Shown: positions 9,150 to 17,944 of the stretch, in pieces
Numbering within the stretch: the first letter of the stretch is position 1
Layout: each line of letters opens with the position of its first letter
NCBI GenBank assembly: GCA_036941025.1
Contig: JAYMNP010000001.1
Span: forward strand, 2,998,501 to 3,062,500
DNA from: Lachnospiraceae bacterium JLR.KK002
GTDB taxonomy: Bacteria > Bacillota > Clostridia > Lachnospirales > Lachnospiraceae
Direction: 5' to 3'
DNA length: 64,000 nucleotides
The notes under the pieces: generated by a model
What the model was told of the DNA's origin: nothing
Database searches by the model: none
Seen by the model: only the letters and a program-made list of their open reading frames with translations
Made by a program: the position numbers and the translations under genes

Positions 9150-10808
9150 TTATTCTTCGTCGTCCCCGGTATCATCATCTCCGTCGTCTCCGCCGTCATC
9201 GTCATTTTTTTCTTTATCTTTGTCCTTATCCTTGTCTTTATCCTTATCTTTGTCTTTATCCTTATCTTTATCTTTGTCTTTTTCCTGCTCCTGCTGTTGC
9301 TGCTGAGCCGCCGCTGCCGCCGCTGCATCTGCCTCAGCCTGCTGCTGGGCTGCCACTGCCGCATCATTCCACTGAGCCGCTGCTGCATTGATAGCCCCTT
9401 CATCCTGAGAACCAATGGCTGCGTTCATGGCATTTACCGCGTCAGGACTGGCGGAAGCTGTTCCCACTGCCACAATTCTGGGAGAAGCCTTATAAGTACT
9501 CTTATTAAAAATCTCCCTGCTCTGTTCCACACCGTTTACTGTGACAACTTTCCACAACTGAGCCGTATATCCGGTATGGGAAGACTGGGTCTGGCTCATG
9601 TAACCGATGGGCTGTCCCGGAGCCGCCTGATACTGGGTTCCCGGCTCTGTAGTGGACAATGTTTCGCTGACAAAACTGATTTCCCGGCCGGGATCTCTGG
9701 TTTCCTCTCCGAAAATATTAAAATAAATGGACCTTCCGGAGGTATAACCCTCAATATAAATGGGGGCTTTTGTATTATTGACAAATTTTAAATCCTTGTA
9801 TGTTCCTGCAATAGCCGCGTCAGCAGAAGGGTCCACATAACTTACAATCATGGAATGATTGAACCGCTCGGTCACTTCCAGCTCTGCACGGATTACCGCA
9901 TTGTACAGGGTGGTGGATACCTGACAGATACCGCCGCCATATGTTTCCACTGTGGTTCCATTCTCATAGGAACCTGCCAGTTCATATCCGTTTTCCGCAT
10001 CAAAGGGGCTCACCGCCTCATATACGGAGAAGCTGTCTCCCGGATAAATCACGGAACCGTTAATCCTGGAAGCTCCGTTTTCCACATTTTTGGAACGTCC
10101 CGCACCGGAACTTGCATAAGAAGTGCTGAAGCCGCCCAACAGGTCTTTTACCTTGCCAAGTTCCTCCTCGGTTCCCTTCGGGTCCACCACGTCCGCTGCA
10201 ATCTCAACGCTTCCGGATTCCCCTTTCCACTCCAGAGAAAAATATTTCTCCAGAATTTTCACAGATTCCTCCACATTCACAGTAACGCCCTGGCTTCCCG
10301 GAATCACCGTAAAGGAATTGTTTTCCCTGGTAAGGCCTGCGTTTTCTGCTTCCGTATTCAGCAGTTCCGCATTATTTTCCAGAACCTTTTCCACCATCTG
10401 TGTGTCTACCTGAAAGGCCAGTTCATACTTCTTATCTTCATTTTCCAGATCCTTCATGGCCTTATAACGGGTAATCAGATTACCGCTTTTGCCCAGAGAT
10501 ACCGCTTCCGTTACGATATCCGGATTCCCCCAGGAAATCCCCATCTGGGAAACAGGTACCTGCACGGTATTCTTACCGGCCTGAAGGGTAACGGTTTCAC
10601 TGTTCAGTTCATCCACATACTCTTCCACCGCCGCTTTGGCTTCTTCCTGGGTCATGCCGCCCACAGCGATATCACCAAAATACACACGGCCAGGAATAGT
10701 ATCCGTCTCTTTTGTCTCCGCATCCACCGGAACCGTAATGACTGCAACCAGTGTCAGCACCAGAGCAGCACCGGCAACGGAAAGATACTTTTTCCAATTT
10801 CTTTTCAT
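9150..10808 (-). CDS. VanW/YoaR-type envelope protein with low-complexity acidic tail
   Basis: Exported or membrane-anchored protein of 552 residues. An N-terminal hydrophobic segment (about residues 8-30) is followed by a peptidoglycan-binding-4/YoaR-like region, then a VanW domain with GASRINGSVIYPGDSFS and TYGGGICQVSTTLYNA, and a short G5-like segment (LWKVVTVNGVEQSREIF). The last about 110 residues are low complexity: an Ala/Gln-rich stretch, then about 14 Lys-Asp dipeptides, then Asp/Gly. The C-terminal tail is much more repetitive than usual in this family. VanW function is unknown in general; a role at the cell wall is inferred. Confidence 0.88.
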   Translation of the reverse strand: MKRNWKKYLSVAGAALVLTLVAVITVPVDAETKETDTIPGRVYFGDIAVGGMTQEEAKAAVEEYVDELNSETVTLQAGKNTVQVPVSQMGISWGNPDIVTEAVSLGKSGNLITRYKAMKDLENEDKKYELAFQVDTQMVEKVLENNAELLNTEAENAGLTRENNSFTVIPGSQGVTVNVEESVKILEKYFSLEWKGESGSVEIAADVVDPKGTEEELGKVKDLLGGFSTSYASSGAGRSKNVENGASRINGSVIYPGDSFSVYEAVSPFDAENGYELAGSYENGTTVETYGGGICQVSTTLYNAVIRAELEVTERFNHSMIVSYVDPSADAAIAGTYKDLKFVNNTKAPIYIEGYTSGRSIYFNIFGEETRDPGREISFVSETLSTTEPGTQYQAAPGQPIGYMSQTQSSHTGYTAQLWKVVTVNGVEQSREIFNKSTYKASPRIVAVGTASASPDAVNAMNAAIGSQDEGAINAAAAQWNDAAVAAQQQAEADAAAAAAAQQQQQEQEKDKDKDKDKDKDKDKDKDKDKDKEKNDDDGGDDGDDDTGDDEE

Positions 10809-10950
10809 AATCTATTCTCCTGCTATCCTGCTTCGTTAAATTTCTACCTTTCTCATTCTATCACACAAAAATGCAATTTTTCAAGGTACGAAACCACGAA
10901 TTTCATTGACATAATACCGCTCTTTCTGTATATTATGAACAGGTGAACAA

Positions 10951-11058
10951 TTATACAAATGCAGAAAGAAATACGGATATTACCATAGACGCCACCAGAA
11001 TCAGAGCGACAACTGCGGCAAAGGTTTTTTTCGTTTTCGGATTATTAAAATTCAACAT
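10951..11058 (-). CDS. Small membrane protein, 35 residues
   Basis: Short reading frame MLNFNNPKTKKTFAAVVALI... ending ...SAFV. A basic N-terminus is followed by one hydrophobic helix of about 20 residues. A GGAGGTG lies about 7 bases before the ATG. It is divergent from the hypothetical gene at 11118 with 59 bases between the two starts. The sequence architecture (charged start, single helix, short tail) resembles small membrane proteins of Firmicutes, but I do not recognise a named family. It is the only coding signal I see in the stretch 10809-11117. Confidence 0.6.
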   Translation of the reverse strand: MLNFNNPKTKKTFAAVVALILVASMVISVFLSAFV

Positions 11059-11117
11059 CAGGTTCACCTCCATTTTTATATTGTAATTATTTCCTGAATA
11101 AAAAGAAAGGACGTATT

Positions 11118-11759
11118 ATGGGACTCCCGATTATCCTTGGATGGACTTTAATCTTTATGCTTGTAGTTTCCTGGAAACGCCGGAAAGCAAGCCACGGCGA
11201 CCCGGAGCTTGCATTCTGGGAACGCGAGAATGCTGCCAACGCCACCAGAAAGCAGGACATTTCCAGCCTGAACTATGTGGATTTTACCGGCGTCGCCCTG
11301 CCCTTTGCCCGGTTCCAGGATGATTTTCTGAAACAGTGCGAGGAACAGGTGCTGAAACTGAAAGATGAAAAGATTCTGAATCTCACCGGTATCAGCAACA
11401 CAGAGCTGAAATTAAACTACGGGGCCGCAAATTTGCCCCAGCTGACTCAGTACGACCAGAATTTTACCCTGCTGGTGCGGACCCTGAACTCCTGGGGCCA
11501 TCGTCTGCAGGAGCTTTCCCATCCGGAAGAAGCCACCTCGGTACTGGCATTCGCCGTGTCTGTGGGAAGCGATATGAAAGCCACCTACCAGCTCCTGGCC
11601 GAGCTTTATCAGCAGGCGGGAAATACAGAGGGTATCCGCACCATGCAGCGCAGCGCCTCCTGCCTGAATTCTCTGATGAGAGAACCCATTCTGTCCATGC
11701 TTGACCATATGGCTGCACCGGAACTTCCCGCTTCTTCCGGTGAATCCCTTCCCGGATAA
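11118..11759 (+). CDS. Hypothetical protein with N-terminal membrane helix
   Basis: Not recognised. The 213-residue product starts with a hydrophobic helix (residues 2-19) followed by KRRK, so it is probably anchored with its body in the cytoplasm. The remainder is helical, with a stretch (about residues 120-175) that looks like one or two TPR-like helix pairs (HPEEATSVLAFAVSVGSDM, ATYQLLAELYQQAGN). AAAGGA precedes the ATG. It converges on the exonuclease gene, whose end is 7 bases away. No function is proposed. Confidence 0.75.
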   Translation: MGLPIILGWTLIFMLVVSWKRRKASHGDPELAFWERENAANATRKQDISSLNYVDFTGVALPFARFQDDFLKQCEEQVLKLKDEKILNLTGISNTELKLNYGAANLPQLTQYDQNFTLLVRTLNSWGHRLQELSHPEEATSVLAFAVSVGSDMKATYQLLAELYQQAGNTEGIRTMQRSASCLNSLMREPILSMLDHMAAPELPASSGESLPG

Positions 11760-11766
11760 CCGTATA

Positions 11767-12480
11767 CTATTCCGGAATCTTTCCATAAGCTGCCAGAATC
11801 CTGTCTGTGATTCTGGAGGCCTCATTTCTGGTCAGGCTGTCCAATTCCACCTGCAGCTTGATATTATGCCAGCGGGCCAGTTCTTCCAGATGTTTTTTCT
11901 GCCTGGAAGAAGCCGGGCCCTGCTTTTTTACTTTATAAAGCAAAGGCCGGGGCCGGAATGATTCCGGCTCCTGGGCTTCGAACCTTTCCTGTAAATATCG
12001 GAACAATTCTGCCGTAGCTTTAGCGTCTTCCAGGGCCCGATGATTCCGGCTCCTGGGAATCTGAAGAAATTCACAGAGATAATCCAGTGTTTTTTTCTCT
12101 GCTTCCGGCAGAAATTTCCGGGCCAGCTTCAATGTATCAATGCCTTCTTTTTCAAAAGTTCCGCCAGAATTTGCAATATGCTGTTTCAGAAAGCTGTAAT
12201 CAAAGAGGATATTATGGCCCACCAGAGGCGCCCCTTCTGCAAATTCCTGAAATGCTTTCACCGCTTCTTCTGTTTCACAGCCCTCTCTGGCCATTTCACC
12301 GGTAATTCCTGTCAGCAGCGTGATTTCTTCCGGCAGTTCCATGCGGGGATTCACCATACGGTGAAAGGTACGGTTCTCCCGCCCTTTTTCCACTTTTACT
12401 CCGCCAATCTCCAGGATTCGGTCTGTGCGGGCTCTCAGCCCGGTCATCTCCAAATCCACCACCACATAGCATTCGGGCAT
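11767..12480 (-). CDS. DEDDh 3'-5' exonuclease, DnaQ/PolC-epsilon type
   Basis: Exonuclease-III-like domain with the four acidic residues and histidine of the DEDDh class: VVDLEMTGL (Asp9, Glu11), LVGHNILFDYSFL (Asp) and NHRALEDAKAT (His and Asp). Length 237 residues. After about residue 165 it has an extension rich in Arg, Lys and Glu (KVKKQGPASSRQKKHLEEL) that may bind nucleic acid. The Met in DLEMTG replaces the more usual DxET. It lies 20 bases after nth on the same strand, suggesting a small DNA-repair unit; the physiological substrate is unknown. Confidence 0.88.
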   Translation of the reverse strand: MPECYVVVDLEMTGLRARTDRILEIGGVKVEKGRENRTFHRMVNPRMELPEEITLLTGITGEMAREGCETEEAVKAFQEFAEGAPLVGHNILFDYSFLKQHIANSGGTFEKEGIDTLKLARKFLPEAEKKTLDYLCEFLQIPRSRNHRALEDAKATAELFRYLQERFEAQEPESFRPRPLLYKVKKQGPASSRQKKHLEELARWHNIKLQVELDSLTRNEASRITDRILAAYGKIPE

Positions 12481-12500
12481 TCTCCCCTTCCTCCCCTCTG

Positions 12501-13133
12501 TCAGCGCTTTTTGTCATCTGCCCTGCACAAATCACTCAGAAAGCATTCGCTGCATTTGGGATTTCTGGCGGTGCAGATACTTCTTCCCAGGGTAATAATC
12601 TGGATATTGTATAAAATCCAGTGGTCTTTGGGAAGGGCTTCCATCAAATCATATTCCACTTTCACCGGATCTTCTTCTTTCGTCAGTCCCAGCCGCCTGG
12701 AAATCCGTTTCACATGGGTATCCACAACCACGCTGGGTTCATGGTACACATTGCCCCGGATTACATTTGCGGTTTTCCTGCCCACTCCCGGCAGAGAAGT
12801 GAGGTCCTCCAGGCGTTCCGGCACCTGACCGTCAAATTCCTCCACCAGTTTCCGGGCGCAGAGAATAATATTTCTGGCCTTATTATGGTAAAAACCAATG
12901 GAATGGATATCCTGTTCCAGTTCTTCAATATCCGCTGCCGCAAATTTTTCCAGCGTGTCATATTTCCGGAACAATTCTTCCGTCACAATATTTACCCTGG
13001 CGTCGGTGCACTGGGCGCTCATAATCACCGCAATCAGAAGCTGCCAGGGCGTGTCATGGTTCAGATAGCAGCGGTATTCCCGGCCATAGGCCTCATCCAG
13101 CCGGGCCAGGATTTCTTTTGTTCGTTTCGTCAT
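12501..13133 (-). CDS. nth: Endonuclease III (DNA glycosylase/AP lyase)
   Basis: Removes oxidised pyrimidines from DNA and cuts at the abasic site. The helix-hairpin-helix is LPGVGRKTANVI, with the catalytic lysine there and the catalytic aspartate in VVDTHVKRISRRLGL. The C-terminal iron-sulfur cluster ligands CTARNPKCSECFLSDLC have the family spacing C-X6-C-X2-C-X5-C. At 210 residues it is standard length. The start overlaps the stop of the radical SAM gene as ATGA. Confidence 0.97.
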   Translation of the reverse strand: MTKRTKEILARLDEAYGREYRCYLNHDTPWQLLIAVIMSAQCTDARVNIVTEELFRKYDTLEKFAAADIEELEQDIHSIGFYHNKARNIILCARKLVEEFDGQVPERLEDLTSLPGVGRKTANVIRGNVYHEPSVVVDTHVKRISRRLGLTKEEDPVKVEYDLMEALPKDHWILYNIQIITLGRSICTARNPKCSECFLSDLCRADDKKR

Positions 13134-14863
13134 AATTCCTCCGTATTTTTTAACAGCGCGTCTTCCGGCAGTTTCCTCACTCCGGCCTGCCTGCTCAGAG
13201 GATTTCGCTCCTCGTAGGAAAACAGCCAGAGCTGTCCTGCCGGCGTTCTGGGCGGATAAGCAGTAAGGCTTCGGTTCTTCAGAATTACTTCCATATCATA
13301 CCAGAAAGGCTCCAGATGGGACATTTTGCCTTTTTTACAGTATTTCCGGGTCAGCTCCCGGCAGAGCGGCCGTTCTTTTGCCCAGCAGGGACGTGTCTTG
13401 CAGTTCTCCCGGTAATACAAATCAAAGATCAGGGTTTCCTGATAAAGCTCTGCATGTTCCCCATCCTGCTCCTCTGCAAATTCCAGCAGCAGTTCACAGC
13501 GCCTCATGCGAGAATGGCTGACTGCCAGCAGGCCCCGCTGTTCGTAGAACTTTCCCAAATCCAGATAGAGTTCCATGGGATTTTCCCAAATCAGCTCCAG
13601 GACCTTTATGGTCATCTCGAACTGGCCGCTGTTGTAATACACTTCCAGCATTTCTTCCACCAGCTTCAAATCCAGTATTTCTTCATAGGAAATCCAGTTG
13701 GTCGCCAGCACTTCATAAGGCGGATGTTCCCGGTAAAGTAGTCCGTATTTCTCCTGATTCTCCCCCAAAGGGGAGCCTTTCAGCACTTTCAGAAATCCGA
13801 GCTGAAGCTGCTGAGGTTTCCACCGGTATACCTGACAGAAAGATTCCCCGAACGTTCGGAAATCTTCTTCGGGCAGTCCTGCAATCAAATCCAGGTGCTG
13901 ATGAATATTTCCGGCCTGCCCCAGGGCCCTGACCGCCTGCTCCAGCCGGTTCATATCCGTGGTTCGGCAGATTTCCCTGAGAGTGGGCCCGTGGGTGGAC
14001 TGCACTCCGATTTCAAGCTGAATCAGTCCAGGCCGCATGGAAGCTATCAGTTCCAGTTCTTCTTCCGTCAGCAAATCTGCAGCTATCTCAAAATGGAAAT
14101 TCGTCTTCCCGTTGTCGTGGTCTTTCAGATACTGCCAGATGTTCATGGCATGGCGATGGCTGCAGTTAAAGGTTCGGTCCACGAATTTCACCTGGGGTAC
14201 CTGATGATCCAGGAAAAACTGCAGTTCCTGCTTCACAAGGGAAAAAGAACGGAACCGCAGTTTTTTTTCCACAGAAGAAAGGCAGTAGCTGCAGGAAAAA
14301 GGGCAGCCCCTGCTGGTCTCATAATAAATGATTCTGTGTTCAAAATCCTCCGGATGTTCATAACAGAACGGAAGCTCATCCATGGGCAGAATCTCCCGTT
14401 CCGGCGTCTGTTCCAGCCTGTGCGCCGGCGTTCGGAATATCAGCCCCGGTATCTGTTCCAGGGAAGACGCCCCGTTTCCCAGATAATAGCCGCACAGTTC
14501 CCGGAAAGTTCCTTCCCCTTCGCCCCGCATAACCCCGGTAACCATGGGATATTTCGAAAGGAATCCTTTTGCATCATACGAAACTTCCGGCCCTCCGGCC
14601 CAGATTGCCATGTCCGGCAGCAGCCGGTGCAAATCCGGAATCAGCTCCTGTACACAGGAAAAATTCCAGATATAGCAGGAAAAGCACAGCACATCCGGTT
14701 TCTGCCTGTAAATTTCCTGGAGAATATAATCTGTCCGGTGGTTGATGGTATATTCCGCAAGACTGATGTGTTCTTCATATTCTTTCGCAAAGGATTTCAG
14801 ACTGTAAACCGCAAGGTTGGAATGAATGTATTTTGCATTGATGGCCGCTAACAGAATCTTCAT
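13130..14863 (-). CDS. B12-binding domain radical SAM protein
   Basis: A 577-residue protein with an N-terminal cobalamin-binding-like Rossmann domain (MKILLAAINAKYIHSNLAVYS, and IWAGGPEVSYDAKGF) and a radical SAM core with the cluster motif CPFSCSYC in YETSRGCPFSCSYCLSS. A C-terminal region follows that matches DUF4080-type proteins (FSYEERNPLSRQAG near the end). Substrate unknown. Translationally coupled to nth through a 4-base overlap, although a functional link with DNA repair is not implied. Confidence 0.88.
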   Translation of the reverse strand: MKILLAAINAKYIHSNLAVYSLKSFAKEYEEHISLAEYTINHRTDYILQEIYRQKPDVLCFSCYIWNFSCVQELIPDLHRLLPDMAIWAGGPEVSYDAKGFLSKYPMVTGVMRGEGEGTFRELCGYYLGNGASSLEQIPGLIFRTPAHRLEQTPEREILPMDELPFCYEHPEDFEHRIIYYETSRGCPFSCSYCLSSVEKKLRFRSFSLVKQELQFFLDHQVPQVKFVDRTFNCSHRHAMNIWQYLKDHDNGKTNFHFEIAADLLTEEELELIASMRPGLIQLEIGVQSTHGPTLREICRTTDMNRLEQAVRALGQAGNIHQHLDLIAGLPEEDFRTFGESFCQVYRWKPQQLQLGFLKVLKGSPLGENQEKYGLLYREHPPYEVLATNWISYEEILDLKLVEEMLEVYYNSGQFEMTIKVLELIWENPMELYLDLGKFYEQRGLLAVSHSRMRRCELLLEFAEEQDGEHAELYQETLIFDLYYRENCKTRPCWAKERPLCRELTRKYCKKGKMSHLEPFWYDMEVILKNRSLTAYPPRTPAGQLWLFSYEERNPLSRQAGVRKLPEDALLKNTEEL

Positions 14864-14931
14864 GTTATTTTCCTCCGAAATCCCGATATGGGATTACTAT
14901 AACATCAATTCTGCCGGACAGCAAGAGGAAA

Positions 14932-14970
14932 CAAAGGGAAACAGCTTCTTTACGAAGTTGTTTCCCTTTG
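14932..14970 (-). terminator. Terminator after dhaK
   Basis: A long imperfect stem (CAAAGGGAAACAGCTTC / GAAGTTGTTTCCCTTTG) lies 23 bases after the dhaK stop on the minus strand and is followed there by TTTCCTCTT. It closes the dihydroxyacetone kinase operon before the radical SAM gene. Confidence 0.7.
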
Positions 14971-14992
14971 CGTATTCTTCTTATTCGTTATC

Positions 14993-15988
14993 TTATGCCT
15001 GAACAAATGCCGGTGTATCTGCCGGAGCGTCCAGATATTTCTTCAGTTCGTCATCCAGCTTCAGCAGTGTTACGGAATAGCCTGCCATGTCAATGGATGT
15101 CATGAAGTTGCCTACCAGTGTTTTTGCAACTTTAATCTTCTTATCTGCCAGCACTTCCGATACTCTCAGATTTGCGAGATATAATTCCTGTAACGGAGTT
15201 CCGCCCAGTCCGTTTACCATAACAGCAACTTCGTCTCCTTCATGATAAAGGTCTTCTGCAAAAATTTTCTCCAGCAGCGTATCGGTGGTTTCTTTTACCG
15301 TGCGGATTTCTTCTCTGTGGGTTCCCGGCTCGCCATGAATTCCCATTCCGATTTCCACTTCATTTTCGCCCAGTTCAAAGCTCGGTTTGCCTGCTGCGGG
15401 AACGGTACAGGGTGCAATTGCCATACCCATGGTGCGGACATTTGCAATAACCTTCTCTGCAACTGCCTTTACTGTCTGTAAATCTCCGCCTGCTTCTGCA
15501 CATGCGCCTGCAATCTTATGTACAAAAATCGTACCTGCAATACCTCTTCTTCCGGTGGTCCATGTGCTGTTTTCCACTGCAACATCGTCGTTTACCACAA
15601 CTTTTTCCACTTCAATGCCTTCGTCGCCGGCCATGTCTGCCGCCATTTCAAAGTTCATTACATCACCGGTATAATTCTTGATAACCAGAAGAACACCTTT
15701 GCCGCCGTTACATGCTTTGATTGCTTCGTATACCTGATCCGGTGTAGGTGAGGTAAACATAGCTCCTGCAACTGCTGCGTCAAGCATTCCTTTTCCAACA
15801 TAACCGCCGTGTGCCGGTTCATGTCCGCTTCCGCCTCCGCTTACCAGCGCTACTTTCCCCTGAGAGCCACCGGCTCTTACCAGAACGTCACATCCGTCCA
15901 CTCTTTTTACATATTCCGGGTGTGCTGCTACAATCCCCTGTAACATTTCCTCTACTACGTCATCCGGTTTGTTAATCATTTTTTTCAA
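14993..15988 (-). CDS. dhaK: Dihydroxyacetone kinase subunit DhaK
   Basis: Substrate-binding subunit of the PTS-dependent dihydroxyacetone kinase: it holds dihydroxyacetone covalently on a histidine while DhaL-ADP is phosphorylated by DhaM. Of the 331 residues, GGGSGHEPAHGGYVGKGML (residues 51-69, with His56) and GIHGEPG with His218 form the active site. The start is TTG at 15988, eight bases after GGAGG; an ATG three codons later is less well spaced. dhaK is last in the cluster, separated from the enzyme I gene by 250 bases holding its own sigma-54 promoter. Confidence 0.96.
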   Translation of the reverse strand: MKKMINKPDDVVEEMLQGIVAAHPEYVKRVDGCDVLVRAGGSQGKVALVSGGGSGHEPAHGGYVGKGMLDAAVAGAMFTSPTPDQVYEAIKACNGGKGVLLVIKNYTGDVMNFEMAADMAGDEGIEVEKVVVNDDVAVENSTWTTGRRGIAGTIFVHKIAGACAEAGGDLQTVKAVAEKVIANVRTMGMAIAPCTVPAAGKPSFELGENEVEIGMGIHGEPGTHREEIRTVKETTDTLLEKIFAEDLYHEGDEVAVMVNGLGGTPLQELYLANLRVSEVLADKKIKVAKTLVGNFMTSIDMAGYSVTLLKLDDELKKYLDAPADTPAFVQA

Positions 15989-16025
15989 AGCAATTTCCTC
16001 CTTCTCCTTGTGCCATGCCTTATAT

Positions 16026-16038
16026 ATCGCAAAGCGAT
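16026..16038. promoter_or_regulatory. Palindrome in the dhaK leader
   Basis: ATCGCAAAGCGAT is a 13-base palindrome just downstream of the sigma-54 promoter, within the expected dhaK leader. A different palindrome sits in the equivalent place before dhaL. It could be an operator or a leader stem; no protein is assigned. Confidence 0.35.
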
Positions 16039-16053
16039 TATATTATTATACAG

Positions 16054-16069
16054 AGCAAAATTCATGCCA
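16054..16069 (-). promoter_or_regulatory. Sigma-54 promoter (-24/-12) of dhaK
   Basis: On the minus strand TGGCAT, five bases and TTGCT match the TGGCAC-N5-TTGCW consensus in all but one base. It points toward dhaK, about 65 bases from the start codon. RpoN and a sigma-54 activator are encoded in the same cluster, which supports the call. Confidence 0.85.
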
Positions 16070-16129
16070 GTTTTATCCTTTTACAGACAGCAGGATTTCC
16101 CTCTGCAGGTTCCACTTATTGATATTTGT

Positions 16130-16180
16130 TGATACTTTTTATCATTTTGATACTTTTTACCATGTTGATATTATTTACCA
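16130..16180. promoter_or_regulatory. Three phased activator sites upstream of dhaK
   Basis: Three imperfect palindromes of the form TGATA-N5-TAYCA begin at 16130, 16148 and 16166, exactly 18 bases apart. A half-site TGATA lies at 16120. They sit about 60-110 bases upstream of the -24 element, the usual place for enhancer sites of a sigma-54 activator. The binding protein is inferred to be the DhaR-like activator at 19347. Confidence 0.7.
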
Positions 16181-16238
16181 GGTGCCCTGTCCATATTTCC
16201 CAGCTTTTTTCCGGCACGCTGCCATTTCAGACCAGATT

Positions 16239-17933
16239 TCACTGCACAATTTTTTCCAGATAAGCGCGAACCTCCTCCGTATCTGAACATGACAGCAGTT
16301 CTTCCAGATTGCACCGGTCGGAATCCAGATTCCGAATCTGTTCTTTTACAGCCGGAGCCTGAGACGCACTCATACTCAGTTCATCCATGCCCGCTGCTGT
16401 CAGGAAAGGCATGGCCAGACGGTCTCCCGCCATTTCACCGCACATACCCACCCAGATTCCGGCTTCGTGGGCGGCTTTCACCACCTGATAAATGGAATGT
16501 ATCACTGCCGGATTAAAGTAATCATAAATATAATTTACCGTCTGATTTCCCCGGTCCACCGCCAGCGTATACTGCACCAGATCATTGGTACCGATACTGA
16601 AAAAATCCACATGACGTGCAAATACAGGCGCCATCACCACCGAGGCCGGTGTCTCCACCATGATTCCCAGCGGAACATTTTCATCAAAAGGAGTCTGAGC
16701 TGCTCTCAGTTCTTCTTTTGCTTCTTCCAGCAGTTTTCTGGCTTCCGTGATTTCCGAAAGCATGGTCACCATGGGAAGCATAATTCCAACTTTCCCATAA
16801 GCGCCGGCTCTCAGAATAGCCCGAAGCTGAGCCTTAAACATATCTTTGTTCTGCAGGCAGATTCGGATTGCCCGGAAACCCAGGAAAGGATTTTCTTCTT
16901 CTGGCAGGTCCAGGCAGCCGCAGTGCTTGTCACCGCCGATATCCAGCGTTCTTATGACGCACAAAGCCCCTTTTGCCTGCTCTGCCACAGATTTATAAGA
17001 TTCAAACTGTTTCTCTTCCGACGGAAGTTCCTGAGATTCCATAAAGAAAAATTCTGTCCGGTACAGTCCGACGCCCTGGCAGCCGTACTCGGAAATTTTC
17101 TCCATTTCTTCCGGACTGCTGATATTGGCAGCCACCAGAACTTCTTTCCCATCTCTGGTACAGGCCGGAAATCCGGCGCGCTCCATCAGAACGGCGCGCT
17201 CCTGTTCCTGCTTTTGGACTTTTTCCTGAAATTCCCGTATCTGCTCCGGAGAAGGCTGCAATGTCACTTCGCCTCTGACCGCGTCCACCAGAACCGTCTC
17301 CCCCTGGGCTGCCATCTGAGGGGTCAGTTCCACGCCAACCATGGTCACAAATCCTTTCGCCCTGGCGATAATCACCGTATGGGAAGTCCTGCTCCCGTTT
17401 TCCAGAAGTACCGCCTTCACTTTTCCCTCCGGAAGCCCCGCCATAATGGAGGGTTCCAGATCTCTGGCGCACAGAACTACCTGATCTCCTTCTACGGAAA
17501 ATTCATCCAGCCCCAGTATTTTTCGAACCAGGCGGTTTCCCACATCCGCCACATCATTCTGTCGTTCCTTAATGTAGGGGTCGTCAATGGCGTCAAACAT
17601 GGCCTTAAAGTCAGAAACTGCCTGTAAAACTGCTGCCGGCGCCGTCAGTTCCTGCTGTATATACTGAGTGATTGCTTCCACAAACGCCATATCCTCCAGC
17701 AGCATCTGGTGGGCCCCCATAATCTCCCTTTCACTTTCGGAAAGGTTCTCTCCTGCTTCCAGCATGGTTTCCAGATCTTTTTTTGCCCTGGCCAGCGCGC
17801 CTTCATATTTCGCTGTTTCGGCTTCCGGCCCTCCGGCTATGTAAGACTGCAGATGTTTTTCATAATCCATATTCAGAAACTGGATGGCTCCAACCGCAAC
17901 CCCTTCCACTACAACATTTCCACGTACCAGCAT
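16239..17933 (-). CDS. ptsI: PTS enzyme I (phosphoenolpyruvate-protein phosphotransferase)
   Basis: Transfers phosphate from phosphoenolpyruvate to HPr. At 564 residues it is full length: HPr-binding helical region, phospho-histidine domain with His185 in GSRTSHTVIIARAKG, and the PEP-binding TIM barrel with IGTNDLVQYTLAVDR and the catalytic cysteine in GMCGEMAGD. It follows an HPr gene by 11 bases and lies inside the dha cluster. In enterobacteria the DhaM protein carries an incomplete enzyme I fused to it; here a complete stand-alone enzyme is present. Whether it is the cell's only enzyme I cannot be told from this window. Confidence 0.94.
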   Translation of the reverse strand: MLVRGNVVVEGVAVGAIQFLNMDYEKHLQSYIAGGPEAETAKYEGALARAKKDLETMLEAGENLSESEREIMGAHQMLLEDMAFVEAITQYIQQELTAPAAVLQAVSDFKAMFDAIDDPYIKERQNDVADVGNRLVRKILGLDEFSVEGDQVVLCARDLEPSIMAGLPEGKVKAVLLENGSRTSHTVIIARAKGFVTMVGVELTPQMAAQGETVLVDAVRGEVTLQPSPEQIREFQEKVQKQEQERAVLMERAGFPACTRDGKEVLVAANISSPEEMEKISEYGCQGVGLYRTEFFFMESQELPSEEKQFESYKSVAEQAKGALCVIRTLDIGGDKHCGCLDLPEEENPFLGFRAIRICLQNKDMFKAQLRAILRAGAYGKVGIMLPMVTMLSEITEARKLLEEAKEELRAAQTPFDENVPLGIMVETPASVVMAPVFARHVDFFSIGTNDLVQYTLAVDRGNQTVNYIYDYFNPAVIHSIYQVVKAAHEAGIWVGMCGEMAGDRLAMPFLTAAGMDELSMSASQAPAVKEQIRNLDSDRCNLEELLSCSDTEEVRAYLEKIVQ

Positions 17934-17944
17934 ATTTTTCTCTC

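Noticed and set aside
9200..9290. CRISPR-like or satellite repeat
   Set aside because: The six-base periodicity encodes Lys-Asp dipeptides in frame inside the VanW-domain gene and has no spacers.
16081..16200. CRISPR or tandem repeat upstream of dhaK
   Set aside because: Only three units of 18 bases with no spacers; explained better as activator binding sites.
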